Both the position numbers and the translations under genes were made by a program. The notes beneath the pieces are model-generated. The model was given only the letters and a program-made list of their open reading frames with translations, was not told the origin of the DNA and made no database searches. From Sphingomonas panni (GTDB lineage: Bacteria > Pseudomonadota > Alphaproteobacteria > Sphingomonadales > Sphingomonadaceae): a stretch of DNA of 64,000 nucleotides. The stretch covers positions 248,001-312,000 of the forward strand of contig NZ_JAKREU010000003.1 in NCBI RefSeq assembly GCF_022664435.1, in the 5' to 3' direction. Below, piece after piece: positions 45,080 through 55,443 of this stretch (position 1 is the stretch's first letter; every line of letters begins with the position of its first letter).

Positions 45080-46039
45080 TTATGCGGCGGGCACCGCCGC
45101 GCGGCGCAACCGGTCGTTGATCGCCGCACCCAGCCCGTCCTCCGGCACCGGTGCCACCGCGATCCGGCCGGGGCCGGCAGTATCGGCAACGTGCAGCGCA
45201 TCGAACAGCCGCGCCGCCGCCTCCACCGGGTCGCCGCGCTCGGACAGCGAATCATCGCCCGCCACCGCGCCGAACCCGATCAGCCATTCGTCTGTCCGAC
45301 GATCGGTCGCGTTCAGCCGCACCGGCTTGGACGGGGCATAATGGCTGGCAAGCTGTCCCGGGGCCTCGATCCCTGCCCCCGCCCCGCCGACCTGTACGCC
45401 CAGCAGGTCGGCGACCGCCTCTCGCGGGATCGGGCCGGGGCGCAACTGCCGCACCTGTCCGTCGACACAGGCGATGATCGTCGATTCGATTCCGCGCGCG
45501 GTCGGCCCGGCGTCGATCACCATCGGAATGCGCCCGTTCAGGCTGCGCAGGACATGGTCGGCACGCGTCGGGCTGATTGATCCGCTGGCGTTGGCCGATG
45601 GCGCGGCCAGCGGCCGTCCGGTCGCGCGCAGCAGCGCCTGCATCGCGTCATGCGCCGGCACCCGGATCGCGATCGTCGGCAGCCCGGCCGTGACCAGCGA
45701 CGCGATCCCCGCCCCCGCGCGGATCGGCAGCACCAGGGTCAGCGGCCCCGGCCAGAACGCCGCGGCCAGTCGCAGCGCGGAATCGTCGAAGACCGCCAGC
45801 GCCTCGGCGGCCGCGCGATCCGGCACATGCACGATCAGCGGGTTGAATCCCGGTCGCCCCTTGGCCGCATAGATGCCCGCCACCGCCCGCGAATCGGTCG
45901 CGTCGGCGGCAAGGCCGTAGACCGTCTCGGTCGGCACCGCGACGCAACCGCCGCCTGCGATCACCTCGGCCGCCGCTGCGATCCCCGCCGTGCCGTAGGG
46001 TAAGGAAACGGTCGCGATCGAAGGGTTTGAAGCAGTCAT
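45080..46039 (-). CDS. tsaC: TsaC/Sua5 threonylcarbamoyl-AMP synthase
   Basis: A 319-residue Sua5-type protein that makes threonylcarbamoyl-AMP for the t6A modification of tRNA. The YrdC domain (about 12-200) has GGCVAVPTETVYGLAADA, KGRPGFNPLIVH and PLAAPSANASGSISPT motifs. After SHYAPSKPVRL (about residue 230) comes the smaller Sua5 C-terminal domain. The ATG at 46039 is only 46 bp from the divergent acyl-CoA dehydrogenase start; the open frame extending further is spurious. Confidence 0.93.
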   Translation of the reverse strand: MTASNPSIATVSLPYGTAGIAAAAEVIAGGGCVAVPTETVYGLAADATDSRAVAGIYAAKGRPGFNPLIVHVPDRAAAEALAVFDDSALRLAAAFWPGPLTLVLPIRAGAGIASLVTAGLPTIAIRVPAHDAMQALLRATGRPLAAPSANASGSISPTRADHVLRSLNGRIPMVIDAGPTARGIESTIIACVDGQVRQLRPGPIPREAVADLLGVQVGGAGAGIEAPGQLASHYAPSKPVRLNATDRRTDEWLIGFGAVAGDDSLSERGDPVEAAARLFDALHVADTAGPGRIAVAPVPEDGLGAAINDRLRRAAVPAA

Positions 46040-46085
46040 GGTTCGGTGCCTATACCGCCAAAAACCAAGGATCGAGAGAGGGCAA

Positions 46086-47807
46086 ATGGACCTGACCCCC
46101 GTCACCGCCGAACAGCGTTTCGTGCTGACCCATGCCGCAGGGATCGAAACGATCGCCGACGCCCCCCGCTTCGCCGATGCGACGCCCGACACGCTCGATG
46201 CGATCCTGACCGGGATCGGCGATTTTGCCGCCGGCGAATGGCGGCCGCTGGCACGAAAGGGCGATACGGTCGGCGCGCGCTGGACCCCCGACGGCGTGGT
46301 GATGCCCGATGGCTATCGCGCCGCCTATCAGGCCTATGTCACCGGCGGGTGGGGCACGATCGGCTCGCCGGCCGAATATGGCGGACAGGCCCTGCCCTTC
46401 GCGGTGGCGACTGCCGTGCTGGAGACGCTCGGCACCGCCGACATGGGCTTTGCGCTTGCCCCGACGCTGACCGTCGGCGCGATCGAGGCACTGACCCATC
46501 ATGGCAGCGTCGAACAACAGGCACGCTATCTGCCCAAGCTGGCGACCGGCGAATGGACCGGCACGATGAACCTGACCGAGCCGCAGGCCGGATCGGACGT
46601 CGGCGCGCTGACGACGCGGGCCGAACCGGTCGGTGACGGCAACTGGCGGATCACGGGCACCAAGATCTACATCTCGTTCGGCGATCACGACATGGCCGAC
46701 AATATCGTCCACCTGGTCCTTGCCCGCACGCCCGGCGCTCCTGCGGGGACCAAGGGCATTTCGCTGTTCCTCGTGCCCAAATACCGGCTCGATGCGAACG
46801 GAGAACCGGGCGAGCCGAACGACGTCCGCGTGGTGTCGATCGAACACAAGATGGGACTGCACGCCTCGCCCACCTGCGTCCTGTCGTTCGGCGACCATGG
46901 CGACTGCATCGGCGAGCTGATCGGGGCGGAGGGCGCGGGGATGCGCGCGATGTTCACGATGATGAACAATGCCCGCCTCAATGTCGGGCTGCAGGGGGTG
47001 CAGGTGGCGGAGGCCGCGACGCAGCGCGCCGTTGCCTATGCCCGCGACCGTATCCAGTCGCCCCGCGCCTCGACCGGCGGCGCGCCGGTGGCGATCATCG
47101 AACATCCCGATGTCCGCCGGATGCTGCTGCGCATGACCGCACAGACCATGGCCGCCCGCGCACTGGTCTATTACGCCGCCGGACAGGTCGACCTTGCGAC
47201 GCTGGGCGTCGAGGGCGCAAAGGCGCGGCTCGACCTCGTGACCCCGCTGGCCAAGGCGCATGGCACCGATATCGGCTGCGAGGTCGCCAGCCTCGGCGTG
47301 CAGGTCCATGGCGGCATGGGCTATGTCGAGGAAACCGGCGCGGCGCAGCATTATCGCGATGCGCGGATCACGCCGATCTACGAAGGCACCAACGGCATCC
47401 AGGCCGCCGATCTGGTCGGGCGCAAGCTCATCGGCGATGGCGGCGCGGGCGTCGAGGCGCTGTTCGCGGAGATGGAGGGCGAGGTCGGCCATGCGGCGCT
47501 GCGCGACCTGCTGAACGACACCCGCGCGGTATCGCGCTGGATGCTGGAGGCGGACGTCGACGATCGGCTGGCCGGCAGCTATCCGTTCCTGACGATGCTC
47601 GCGACCTGTGTCTGTGGCTGGCTACTCGAACGCCAGGGCCGGGCGCTGGACGGCGTCGCGGACCCTGATTTCGTCGCGCGCAAGCGGGCGGCGGTCGCCT
47701 TCTATCTCGACCGGATCGTGCCGGAGGCGCGTGGCCTCGGCATGGCGGCGATGGCCGGTGCGGGTGGGCTGTATTCGCTCAGCGCGGACCAGTTCGCGGC
47801 GGGGTAA
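46086..47807 (+). CDS. acyl-CoA dehydrogenase (DmdC-like long form)
   Basis: A 573-residue FAD-dependent acyl-CoA dehydrogenase. Its length and the sequence GTMNLTEPQAGSDVGALTTRA, SFGDHDMADNIVHLVLAR-type flavin region and YEGTNGIQAADL with an extra C-terminal domain (residues about 460-573) place it in the long subgroup that includes DmdC (3-methylmercaptopropionyl-CoA dehydrogenase) and other fatty acyl-CoA enzymes. The ATG at 46086 has a GAGAGAGGG site. No DMSP genes are near, so a general acyl-CoA substrate is as likely. Confidence 0.9.
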   Translation: MDLTPVTAEQRFVLTHAAGIETIADAPRFADATPDTLDAILTGIGDFAAGEWRPLARKGDTVGARWTPDGVVMPDGYRAAYQAYVTGGWGTIGSPAEYGGQALPFAVATAVLETLGTADMGFALAPTLTVGAIEALTHHGSVEQQARYLPKLATGEWTGTMNLTEPQAGSDVGALTTRAEPVGDGNWRITGTKIYISFGDHDMADNIVHLVLARTPGAPAGTKGISLFLVPKYRLDANGEPGEPNDVRVVSIEHKMGLHASPTCVLSFGDHGDCIGELIGAEGAGMRAMFTMMNNARLNVGLQGVQVAEAATQRAVAYARDRIQSPRASTGGAPVAIIEHPDVRRMLLRMTAQTMAARALVYYAAGQVDLATLGVEGAKARLDLVTPLAKAHGTDIGCEVASLGVQVHGGMGYVEETGAAQHYRDARITPIYEGTNGIQAADLVGRKLIGDGGAGVEALFAEMEGEVGHAALRDLLNDTRAVSRWMLEADVDDRLAGSYPFLTMLATCVCGWLLERQGRALDGVADPDFVARKRAAVAFYLDRIVPEARGLGMAAMAGAGGLYSLSADQFAAG

Positions 47808-47848
47808 GGCCGCAGGGCGGTTCGACCGTTCGCTACCATGCGATTCCT

Positions 47849-47879
47849 CGTCACCCCGGATCAAGTCCGGGGTGACGAG
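47849..47879. repeat. REP palindrome after the acyl-CoA dehydrogenase gene
   Basis: Perfect palindrome CGTCACCCCGGA - TCAAG - TCCGGGGTGACG in the gap between convergent genes. It may help terminate the plus-strand transcript. Confidence 0.75.
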
Positions 47880-47900
47880 ACTCTCTATTACCCCGCGCCC

Positions 47901-47943
47901 AAACGAAAAGGGCCGGTATCGCGCTTGGCGATACCGGCCCCTT
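47901..47943 (-). terminator. strong terminator of the hisS-prfA-prmC-DUF4167 operon
   Basis: A perfect 13-bp stem GGGCCGGTATCGC / GCGATACCGGCCC (47910-47922 and 47928-47940) with a 5-nt loop. On the minus strand it is followed by TTTTCGTTT. It lies 23 nt after the DUF4167 stop. Confidence 0.88.
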
Positions 47944-47966
47944 ATCGTCTGACGCGCGTCGCCCGA

Positions 47967-48851
47967 TCAGGCGGCGGGCGGCACGGCCTCTTCCTCGTCC
48001 GCACGGACGCGGCGGCGGCGGCGCGGGCGCTCGGCCGCATCGTCGTTCGCCGACAGCGCCGGCGGCAGGCGGTCCGCCTCGATCGACGGCGCGGCTTCGA
48101 CCGGCTCGGCCACCGGGGCCTCGACGCGGGACCGGGTCGTGCGGCGGCGGACCGGCTTGGCCTCGACCGCCACTTCAGGGGCGGCTTCGGTCACGTCGTT
48201 CTGCTGCGTGCCGACTTCGCCTTCCACGCCGCGCAGTTCGGCACCGTCATTGGCCGGTGCGGTGGTGCGCCCGCCGTCACGGCGCAGGCGTTCACGCTGC
48301 GGACGGTCTTCGCGCTGCGGACGATCCTCGCGCGGTGCCCGATCGTCACGCGACTGGCGTTCCTCGCGCGGCTGACGCTCTTCGCGCGGGCCACGGTCGT
48401 CCCGATAGTCGCGCTGGGCACGGGGCTGGCGGTCGTCGCGATTGCCGCGATCTTCCCGCTGGCCGCGGTCCTCGCGCTGGCCACGATCGTCGCGGTTGCC
48501 GCGATCCTGGCCGCCGGTTTCGGCGCCATTGTCGCCGTCGCCGTCGAAATCCTCTTCATCGCTGCCGTCGAACTCGTCGCGGCTGCGGCGCTGTTCCTCG
48601 ACCCGCGAACGACCGGCTTCCAGCACGCGGAAGTAATGATCGGCGAACTGGAGGTAATATTCGGTGTTCACCCGGTCGCCGGCGCGTTGCGCATCGGCGG
48701 CGAGGTTCTTGTACTTTTCCAGCAATTGCGCGGCGTTACCACGCGCGCGGTTGTCTATGCGGTTGCCGTTATCCCGCGGATTGCCGCCGCCGCTTCCCGG
48801 CTGCCGCTGGCCACCGCGACCGCGACGGCGGCCGGCCTGACGATTGTTCAT
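47967..48851 (-). CDS. DUF4167 protein with Arg/Asp-rich disordered middle
   Basis: A 294-residue protein. The N-terminal DUF4167 domain (about 1-85) is basic, with RRGRGGQRQPGSGG and a helical core NAAQLLEKYKNLAADAQRAG. Residues about 115-195 are a low-complexity run of RDDRG, REDRP and REERQ units. The acidic/basic C-terminus ends in RRRRRVRADEEE. DUF4167 proteins are common in Alphaproteobacteria and are suspected RNA-binding proteins, but no function is proven. It is the last gene of the operon behind prmC, starting at the ATG 48851 with a poor ribosome site. Confidence 0.9.
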   Translation of the reverse strand: MNNRQAGRRRGRGGQRQPGSGGGNPRDNGNRIDNRARGNAAQLLEKYKNLAADAQRAGDRVNTEYYLQFADHYFRVLEAGRSRVEEQRRSRDEFDGSDEEDFDGDGDNGAETGGQDRGNRDDRGQREDRGQREDRGNRDDRQPRAQRDYRDDRGPREERQPREERQSRDDRAPREDRPQREDRPQRERLRRDGGRTTAPANDGAELRGVEGEVGTQQNDVTEAAPEVAVEAKPVRRRTTRSRVEAPVAEPVEAAPSIEADRLPPALSANDDAAERPRRRRRVRADEEEAVPPAA

Positions 48852-49097
48852 CAAGGGTTGGTTGTCCTGTCCTTACCTGTCCGTCGATCTCGCGATCCCG
48901 GGTGCGAGCCACTTCGCGAAACGATGCACGGGCACCGTCCGCCTGCCATGACCACCGGACGACAGTGGTTCACATGACGATGGAAGGAGCCACGCCCCGC
49001 AATCGACGCCTTGGTCGATGGTGCCTGCCCCGCCGCCGGTCTTAGCGGCTGCATCGTGCAACTCCAAGCGGAAAGATGGGGTCGAGGCGCAACTGCT
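48852..49097. other. gap between prmC and DUF4167 genes
   Basis: A 246-bp non-coding stretch inside the operon. No repeat or hairpin stands out; it probably holds a promoter or leader for the DUF4167 gene, but none is convincing. Confidence 0.4.
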
Positions 49098-49916
49098 TCA
49101 ACCGGCCACGACACAGCGCGCCCGATCGCCCAGATCACGCACCAGCCGCGCCGGCAGCCCTGCGTCCCGCACCAGCGCCAGCACGGCATCGCCCTGTTCG
49201 TGGCCGATCTCGATGGCGGCGATGCCGTTCGGTGCCAGCAGGCGCGGCAGTTCCGGGACGATCCGACGGTAATCGTCCAGACCGTCCTGCCCGGCGAACA
49301 GCGCGCCGGCCGGTTCATGGCCGACGACCTCCTGCGGCAAGGCTTCGGCAGTGCCGATGTAAGGCGGGTTGGTCAGGATCAGGTCGAAGCGTTCGTCGAT
49401 GCCGGCGGTCCAGTCGCCCTGTCGCCACGTCACCCGCCTGCCCATCCCCAGCACTTCGCCATTGTGCCTGGCATAGTCGAGCGCGACACCCGAGGCATCG
49501 ACGCCCAGACCGGTCGCGTCGCGCCATTCGTCGAGCGCGGCGAGCAGCAGCGTGCCCGGCCCGGTGCCGAGGTCGAGAATGCGCGCCGGTGCCCGCCCGG
49601 CGAAATGCGCCACCGCCGCCTCGATCAGCGTCTCGCTGTCCGCCCGCGGCACCAGCACGCCGGGGCCGACCAGCAGCTCGATCGTCCAGAAGGCGCGGCT
49701 GCCGGTGATGTACGCGACCGGTTCATGGGTCAGCCGGCGTTCGACCAGCGCATCGAAGCCCGCCGGTGCCGGATCGTCGAGGCGGGCGAGCAGCATCGCC
49801 TCCCGCGTACAGCCAAGCGCATGGGCGGCGAGGAGTTCGGCATCGAGGCGGGGAGAGTCGGAGACAGCGGCGATGCGGGCCGTTGCTTCGGTCAGCGCTC
49901 GGCGCAGCGTGATCAC
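49098..49916 (-). CDS. prmC: release factor glutamine methyltransferase
   Basis: A 272-residue PrmC/HemK enzyme that methylates the GGQ glutamine of release factors. The SAM-binding motif DLGTGPGTL (115-123) and the substrate motif NPPY (183-186) are intact, and an N-terminal helical domain (1-85) is present. The start is a GTG at 49916. Its natural substrate RF1 is encoded just upstream, but a 230-bp inverted repeat separates the two genes. It belongs to the hisS-prfA-prmC-DUF4167 operon. Confidence 0.95.
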   Translation of the reverse strand: MITLRRALTEATARIAAVSDSPRLDAELLAAHALGCTREAMLLARLDDPAPAGFDALVERRLTHEPVAYITGSRAFWTIELLVGPGVLVPRADSETLIEAAVAHFAGRAPARILDLGTGPGTLLLAALDEWRDATGLGVDASGVALDYARHNGEVLGMGRRVTWRQGDWTAGIDERFDLILTNPPYIGTAEALPQEVVGHEPAGALFAGQDGLDDYRRIVPELPRLLAPNGIAAIEIGHEQGDAVLALVRDAGLPARLVRDLGDRARCVVAG

Positions 49917-49920
49917 GGGT

Positions 49921-50150
49921 TCACGCGAAGGCGCGAAGACGCGAAGAAGGGTTGGTTTCGCGCAGAGGCGCAGAGGCGCGGAGAGGGTGCGCGCCGGGAG
50001 ACGTTCCGCGCCGTCAGGCGCTTTCCGGCTGAATTGCCTTGGCGATAGCGAGGGATCGCTGCGCGATCGGCCGTCTCAACCGCTCTGCGCCTCTGCGCCT
50101 CTGCGCGAAAACTCTCTTCTTCCCTTCGCGTCTTCGCGCCTTCGCGTGGA
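49921..50150. repeat. long inverted repeat between prfA and prmC
   Basis: The left arm 49921-49987 is built from CGCGAAGG, CGCGAAGA and CGCAGAGG units. The right arm 50082-50150 is its near reverse complement, ending TCTTCGCGCCTTCGCGTGGA. The arms can pair as one long hairpin with a loop of about 94 bp. It exactly fills the space between the prfA stop and the prmC start. Confidence 0.85.
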
Positions 50151-51217
<1,067 letters not shown>

Positions 51218-51221
<4 letters not shown>

Positions 51222-52465
51222 GCGGAAACGATCTTGGCCATTACGGCACGAAGCGCGGCTTCTTCCGTATCCGTGAGGCGCAAATTTAGGAAATCGATCT
51301 TCATCGCGTCTTCATGGCGCACCATGAAGATGGCAGCATCTGCACCGTATCGCAGCGCACGGTTGTGACGCTTCTTTGGATTGGCCGTGACGAAAGCTTC
51401 AACGGCGAAGTCGTTTTTCCGTAGTGTCGTAGCATACTGCACTGCCGGCAAAACAAAATCGTCATCTTCGGCAACGACCGCGATCTTCTTCGGAGGCCTT
51501 GGAAGCTCCTCCAGCAGCATCGCCAGCCGCTCGATCCCCGCAGCCCAGCCGACACCGGGGGTCGAGGGGCCACCGAGGCTTTCGATCAGCCCGTCATAGC
51601 GCCCGCCGGCCAGCACGGTCCCTTGCGCACCCAGCCGGTCGGTGACGAATTCGAACGCGGTGTGGCGGTAATAGTCGAGACCGCGCACCAGCCGGTCGTT
51701 GCGGGTCCATGCGACCCCCGCCGCATCCAGCCCCGACGTGACCGCCGCGAAGAAGTCCGCCGCCTCCGCCGTCAGATACCCGTCGATCCCCGGTGCCGAA
51801 TCGGCGATCGGGCGGTCGCGCGGGTCCTTCGAATCGAGGATGCGCATCGGGTTCTTGTCGAGCCGCTTGAGGCTGTCTTCCGACAGGTCGCCACGATGCG
51901 CTTCGAAATGCTCGACCAGCGCGGCGCGCCATGCGTCGCGCGTCTCGGCATCGCCCAGCGTATTGAGCTGCAGCGTGACGCCGTCCGAAATGCCCAGTTC
52001 CTTGAGCAGCTGGTCGGCCATTGCCAGCAGTTCGACATCGGCCATCGGCTCGGCCGCACCGATTACCTCGGCGTCGATCTGGTGGAACTGGCGATAGCGG
52101 CCCTTTTGTGGGCGTTCGTAGCGGAACACGGGGCCATGCGTCGCGAGCTTGAGCGGGGCGTGCTGCTGCCACCCTTCGGTCAGGAACGCGCGGGCGATGC
52201 CGGCGGTGAATTCGGGGCGCAGCGTCAGCGAATCGCCGCCACGATCCTCGAAGGAATACATTTCCTTCGACACGACATCGGTCGTCTCGCCCAGCGAGCG
52301 GGCGAAGACGGCGGTCGATTCGAACACCGGCACTTCGACCCGATTAAAGCAGTAGAGCCGGCGGACGCGCTCGAACGTCTCGGCGACATGGGTGAAGCGC
52401 CGCTCGAAATCGCCGAAAATGTCCTGGGTGCCGCGCACCGGACGCGGAGTCGTGATCTTTGCCAT
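51218..52465 (-). CDS. hisS: histidine-tRNA ligase
   Basis: A 415-residue class II histidyl-tRNA synthetase. The start [13 protein letters not shown], motif 2 ([20 protein letters not shown]), the histidine-specific [15 protein letters not shown] and the [14 protein letters not shown] motif 3 are all present. The C-terminal anticodon domain is normal. The ATG at 52465 opens the translation operon hisS-prfA-prmC. Confidence 0.97.
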
Positions 52466-52507
52466 TATGCGCGCGATTTATGGTGTCCGCCGGACGAACG
52501 CCAGCGT

Positions 52508-53848
52508 TTACGCAGGCACATGTCCCAGTTCGCCGCTGGCCCGCGCCTGGCGGCCATAGACCGCCTCGAACAACGGGGTCGCCATCACGGTCGTGACGAT
52601 GGCCATCAGCACCAGCATCGCGAACAGCGTGGGACCGATGATCCCCTTTTGCAGGCCGATATTGATGATGATGAGTTCCATCAGCCCGCGAGAGTTCATC
52701 AGCGCGCCGATGCCGAGCGCGGTGCGATTGTCTTCACCCGCCAACCGCGCCGCCGCCCAGCAGGCGCCGAACTTGGCGAGGATCGACATCACCAGCACGC
52801 CGAGCGCGATCAGGAGGAGCGGCAACGAACTGACCGTATCCATCCGCGTGTTCAGCCCCGAATAGGTGAAGAACATCGGCAGAAGGAGGACGACCGCCAG
52901 CGGCTCCACCTTGCGCTTCAGCTCCTCGACGAACAGCCCGCGCGGCATGAACACGCCAAGGATGAAGCCGCCGAAGATGGCGTGGATGCCGATCGCGTCC
53001 ATGAAGAAGGCAGAGAGACAGAACAGCATCAGCGTGATCGACAGCACGGTCATGCTCATCTCGCCCCGCGCCTCGACCGCGCGGCCGAGCGGGGCGAGCA
53101 GGCGCTTGCCGAACAGGATCAGGAACGCGGCGTAGAGCAGCGCCCCGCCGATGGCGAGGATGGCGACGCCCGCCCCTGCCCCGAACGTCGCCAGCACGAT
53201 CGCCAGCACGCACCACGACACCGCATCGTCGAACGCCCCGGCGGTCAGCGACAGCGTGCCGAGCGCGGTGTCGGCAAGGCCCCGTTCGTGGATGATGCGC
53301 GCCAGCATCGGAAAGGCGGTGAGCGCGATGCAGGCGCCCATGAACAGCGTCGCGCTGCCGGTCGAAATCCCTTCGGCGAACAGCCCCGGCACCCGCAGCA
53401 GCAGTGGCGTCACCAGCACCGCCAGCAGGAACGGCACGGCGATGCCCGCCGCCGATACCATCGCCGCGCTTCGTGCCTTGCTCTGGAAATGGTCGAGCCG
53501 GAGCGTCAGGCCGACGAGGAACATGTAGAGGCCGACGCCCAGTTGCGCGCCCGCATAGAGGACGCCGCGTGTTTCCTTGGGGAAGATCGCCGCCTGCAGA
53601 TCGGGGAAGAACAGGCCGAGCAGCGACGGGCCGAGGACGACGCCGGCGATCATCTCCCCCACCACCTGCGGCTGACCCAGGAAGCGCTTGCCCGCCCAGC
53701 CGACCACACGGCACGCCAGCAGGATCACCGCCAGTTGCAGGAAGAAATGGATCGAATAATCGGACGGCGCGAAGCTCTTCGCCGCCTGTACCGCAGGCCC
53801 ATGCGGGTTCAGCACATCGCCGAGCGCGGCGCCCATGTCGTTCAGCAT
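52508..53848 (-). CDS. CPA2-family cation/proton antiporter
   Basis: A 446-residue membrane protein of the monovalent cation:proton antiporter-2 family (Kef/NapA type) with about 12-13 helices. Typical features are QVVGEMIAGVVLGPSLLG in helix 3, ALTAFPMLARIIHERGL and TAGAFDDAVSWCVLA with the acidic pair (D-D) of the ion site, and MNSRGLMELIIINIGL. No RCK domain is attached. The ATG at 53848 has GGGGAGGG just upstream. The exchanged ion (Na+ or K+) is not readable. Confidence 0.92.
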   Translation of the reverse strand: MLNDMGAALGDVLNPHGPAVQAAKSFAPSDYSIHFFLQLAVILLACRVVGWAGKRFLGQPQVVGEMIAGVVLGPSLLGLFFPDLQAAIFPKETRGVLYAGAQLGVGLYMFLVGLTLRLDHFQSKARSAAMVSAAGIAVPFLLAVLVTPLLLRVPGLFAEGISTGSATLFMGACIALTAFPMLARIIHERGLADTALGTLSLTAGAFDDAVSWCVLAIVLATFGAGAGVAILAIGGALLYAAFLILFGKRLLAPLGRAVEARGEMSMTVLSITLMLFCLSAFFMDAIGIHAIFGGFILGVFMPRGLFVEELKRKVEPLAVVLLLPMFFTYSGLNTRMDTVSSLPLLLIALGVLVMSILAKFGACWAAARLAGEDNRTALGIGALMNSRGLMELIIINIGLQKGIIGPTLFAMLVLMAIVTTVMATPLFEAVYGRQARASGELGHVPA

Positions 53849-53979
53849 TGCGCCCTCCCCCGGCAACCTGTGGTCGGAGCAATAGGGCTGGGTACTGTAA
53901 AAGCAAGGTGTTGCACGAGGCGGTTGACCTGTCCCGCTTCGCTGTGGCAGGTGCATCGCTCTGACACGCAAGCGCGTGG

Positions 53980-54053
53980 GCGGGTATAGCACAATGGTAG
54001 TGCAGCAGCCTTCCAAGCTGAATACACGGGTTCGATTCCCGTTACCCGCTCCA
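53980..54053 (+). tRNA. tRNA-Gly (TCC)
   Basis: A 74-nt tRNA with CCA encoded. Acceptor GCGGGTA pairs with TACCCGC, the D arm is GCAC...GTGC, and the anticodon loop contains CTTCCAA (TCC, glycine). The T arm is ACGGG TTCGATT CCCGT. It lies between the antiporter and ynfA genes on the opposite strand. Confidence 0.97.
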
Positions 54054-54062
54054 ACCCCCACA

Positions 54063-54404
54063 TCATCGCGGTCCGAACAGGATCACGCCGCACCCGGCGA
54101 TGCATAGCGCCGCGCCGATCAGGTCGAACCGGTCGGGCACCATCCCCTCGACCGTCCAGCCCCACAGCACCGCGCCCAGCACATAGACGCCGCCATAGGC
54201 CGCATAGGCGCGCCCTGCCCCGGCGGTGCCGCTTTGCGCGAGCAGCCATGCGAAGGCGACCAGCGCGGCGATGCCGGGGATCAGCCAGAGGGGCGAACGG
54301 TCGAGCCGCCACCATGCCCAGAAGGCGAAGCAGCCCGCGATCTCGCACAGGGCGGCGAGGATGAAGAGGATGGGGGTCGGGATGCTCACCTCCCGCTGGG
54401 GCAC
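54063..54404 (-). CDS. ynfA: YnfA/UPF0060 small membrane protein
   Basis: A 113-residue protein with four hydrophobic helices. The UPF0060 signature is clear: [16 protein letters not shown] in helix 1, [19 protein letters not shown] in helix 3 and [20 protein letters not shown] in helix 4. The family belongs to the small DMT exporters. The start is a GTG at 54404 (another GTG at 54389 is possible); neither has an ideal ribosome site. Confidence 0.93.
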   Translation of the reverse strand: MPQREVSIPTPILFILAALCEIAGCFAFWAWWRLDRSPLWLIPGIAALVAFAWLLAQSGTAGAGRAYAAYGGVYVLGAVLWGWTVEGMVPDRFDLIGAALCIAGCGVILFGPR

Positions 54405-54427
54405 CGCCGCGCTACCTGCGCGGACGG

Positions 54428-54514
54428 TGGTGGACAGGGCTGGATTCGAACCAGCGTACGGGAAACCCGGGCAGATTTACAGTCTGCTGCCTTTAACCAC
54501 TCGGCCACCTGTCC
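54428..54514 (-). tRNA. tRNA-Tyr (GTA)
   Basis: An 87-nt class II tRNA with CCA encoded. The acceptor stem GGACAGG pairs with CCTGTCC, the anticodon loop is CTGTAAA (GTA), it has the long variable arm of tRNA-Tyr, and the T arm contains GGTTCGAATCC. Confidence 0.97.
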
Positions 54515-54693
54515 AGCCGCCACTCAGGCGGGCAAGCCGCTGAGCGAGGGCGCCCATTGCCGTCCCGGCGCGGCGCTGTCAACGCCTGCCTGCAACTTTG
54601 TTGCCGATTTGCGCCGATGCGCCCGTCGCGGCTATGAGCCGGGCATCGCGTTTGCCGACCACGGCCGCACCCCGAAAGATTCGAAAGACCGAC

Positions 54694-55443
54694 ATGGCCC
54701 GCAAAGGACACCGCCCCAGCAAGGCATCGCCGCAACGCCCGCGTTTCTGGGGCCGGCACGCCGCCTTCGCCGCGCTCGACAATCCGGAGCGGGTGATCCG
54801 CAAGATCTGGTGCACCCGCGAGATGGGGTCGCAGCTGGTCCTGCCCGAAGGCGTGCCGGTGGTCTTCGCCGAAGCCGCCGACCTCGCCCGCCTCGTCCCC
54901 GCCGATGCGCCGCACCAGGGAATCGTGGTCGAGGCCGATCCGCTGGAGGATATCTGGCTGGCCGACCTGATCGAACAGGGGCGCGACGACGACCGGCCGA
55001 TCCTGTTGCTCGACCAAGTGACCGACCCGCACAATGTCGGCGCGATCCTGCGCTCGGCCGCCGCGTTCGACTGTCTGGGCGTGGTGACGCAGGACCGGCA
55101 CGCACCGCCCGAATCGGGCACGGTCGCGCGGTCGGCATCGGGCGCGCTGGAGAGCGTTCCGTGGGTCCGTGTGGTGAACCTGTCCCGCGCGCTGGTCGAG
55201 CTGGGCGATGCCGGATATTGGCGCGTCGGGCTGACCGGGCATACCGAGACGACGCTGGCGCAGGCGCTGGGGCCGAAGCGGGTGGCGCTGGTCGTCGGGG
55301 CCGAAGGCGAAGGCATGCGGCAGAATACCGCGGCGCATTGCGACATCCTCGCCAAGCTGCCGATTTCGGACCGGATCGAGAGTTTGAACGTGTCGAATGC
55401 GGCGGCGATCGCGCTGTATGCGGTGGCGACGCACGAGGGATGA
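54694..55443 (+). CDS. rlmB: TrmH-family 23S rRNA 2'-O-methyltransferase (RlmB-like)
   Basis: A 249-residue SpoU/TrmH methyltransferase. An N-terminal substrate-binding domain (WGRHAAFAALDNPERVI) is followed by the knotted SAM domain with motif 1 LLDQVTDPHNVGAILRSA, motif 2 VALVVGAEGEGM and motif 3 LPISDRIESLNVSNAAAIAL. Pattern and length match RlmB, which methylates G2251 of 23S rRNA. The ATG at 54694 has only a weak purine run. It sits beside tRNA-Tyr. Confidence 0.92.
   Translation: MARKGHRPSKASPQRPRFWGRHAAFAALDNPERVIRKIWCTREMGSQLVLPEGVPVVFAEAADLARLVPADAPHQGIVVEADPLEDIWLADLIEQGRDDDRPILLLDQVTDPHNVGAILRSAAAFDCLGVVTQDRHAPPESGTVARSASGALESVPWVRVVNLSRALVELGDAGYWRVGLTGHTETTLAQALGPKRVALVVGAEGEGMRQNTAAHCDILAKLPISDRIESLNVSNAAAIALYAVATHEG

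Noticed and set aside
48139-48977. Plus-strand hydrophobic frame opposite the DUF4167 gene, resembling a membrane protein
   Set aside because: The hydrophobic runs are the antisense reading of the Arg/Asp repeats (CGC/GAC codons read as Ala, Val and Ile); no ribosome site or homologue is suggested.
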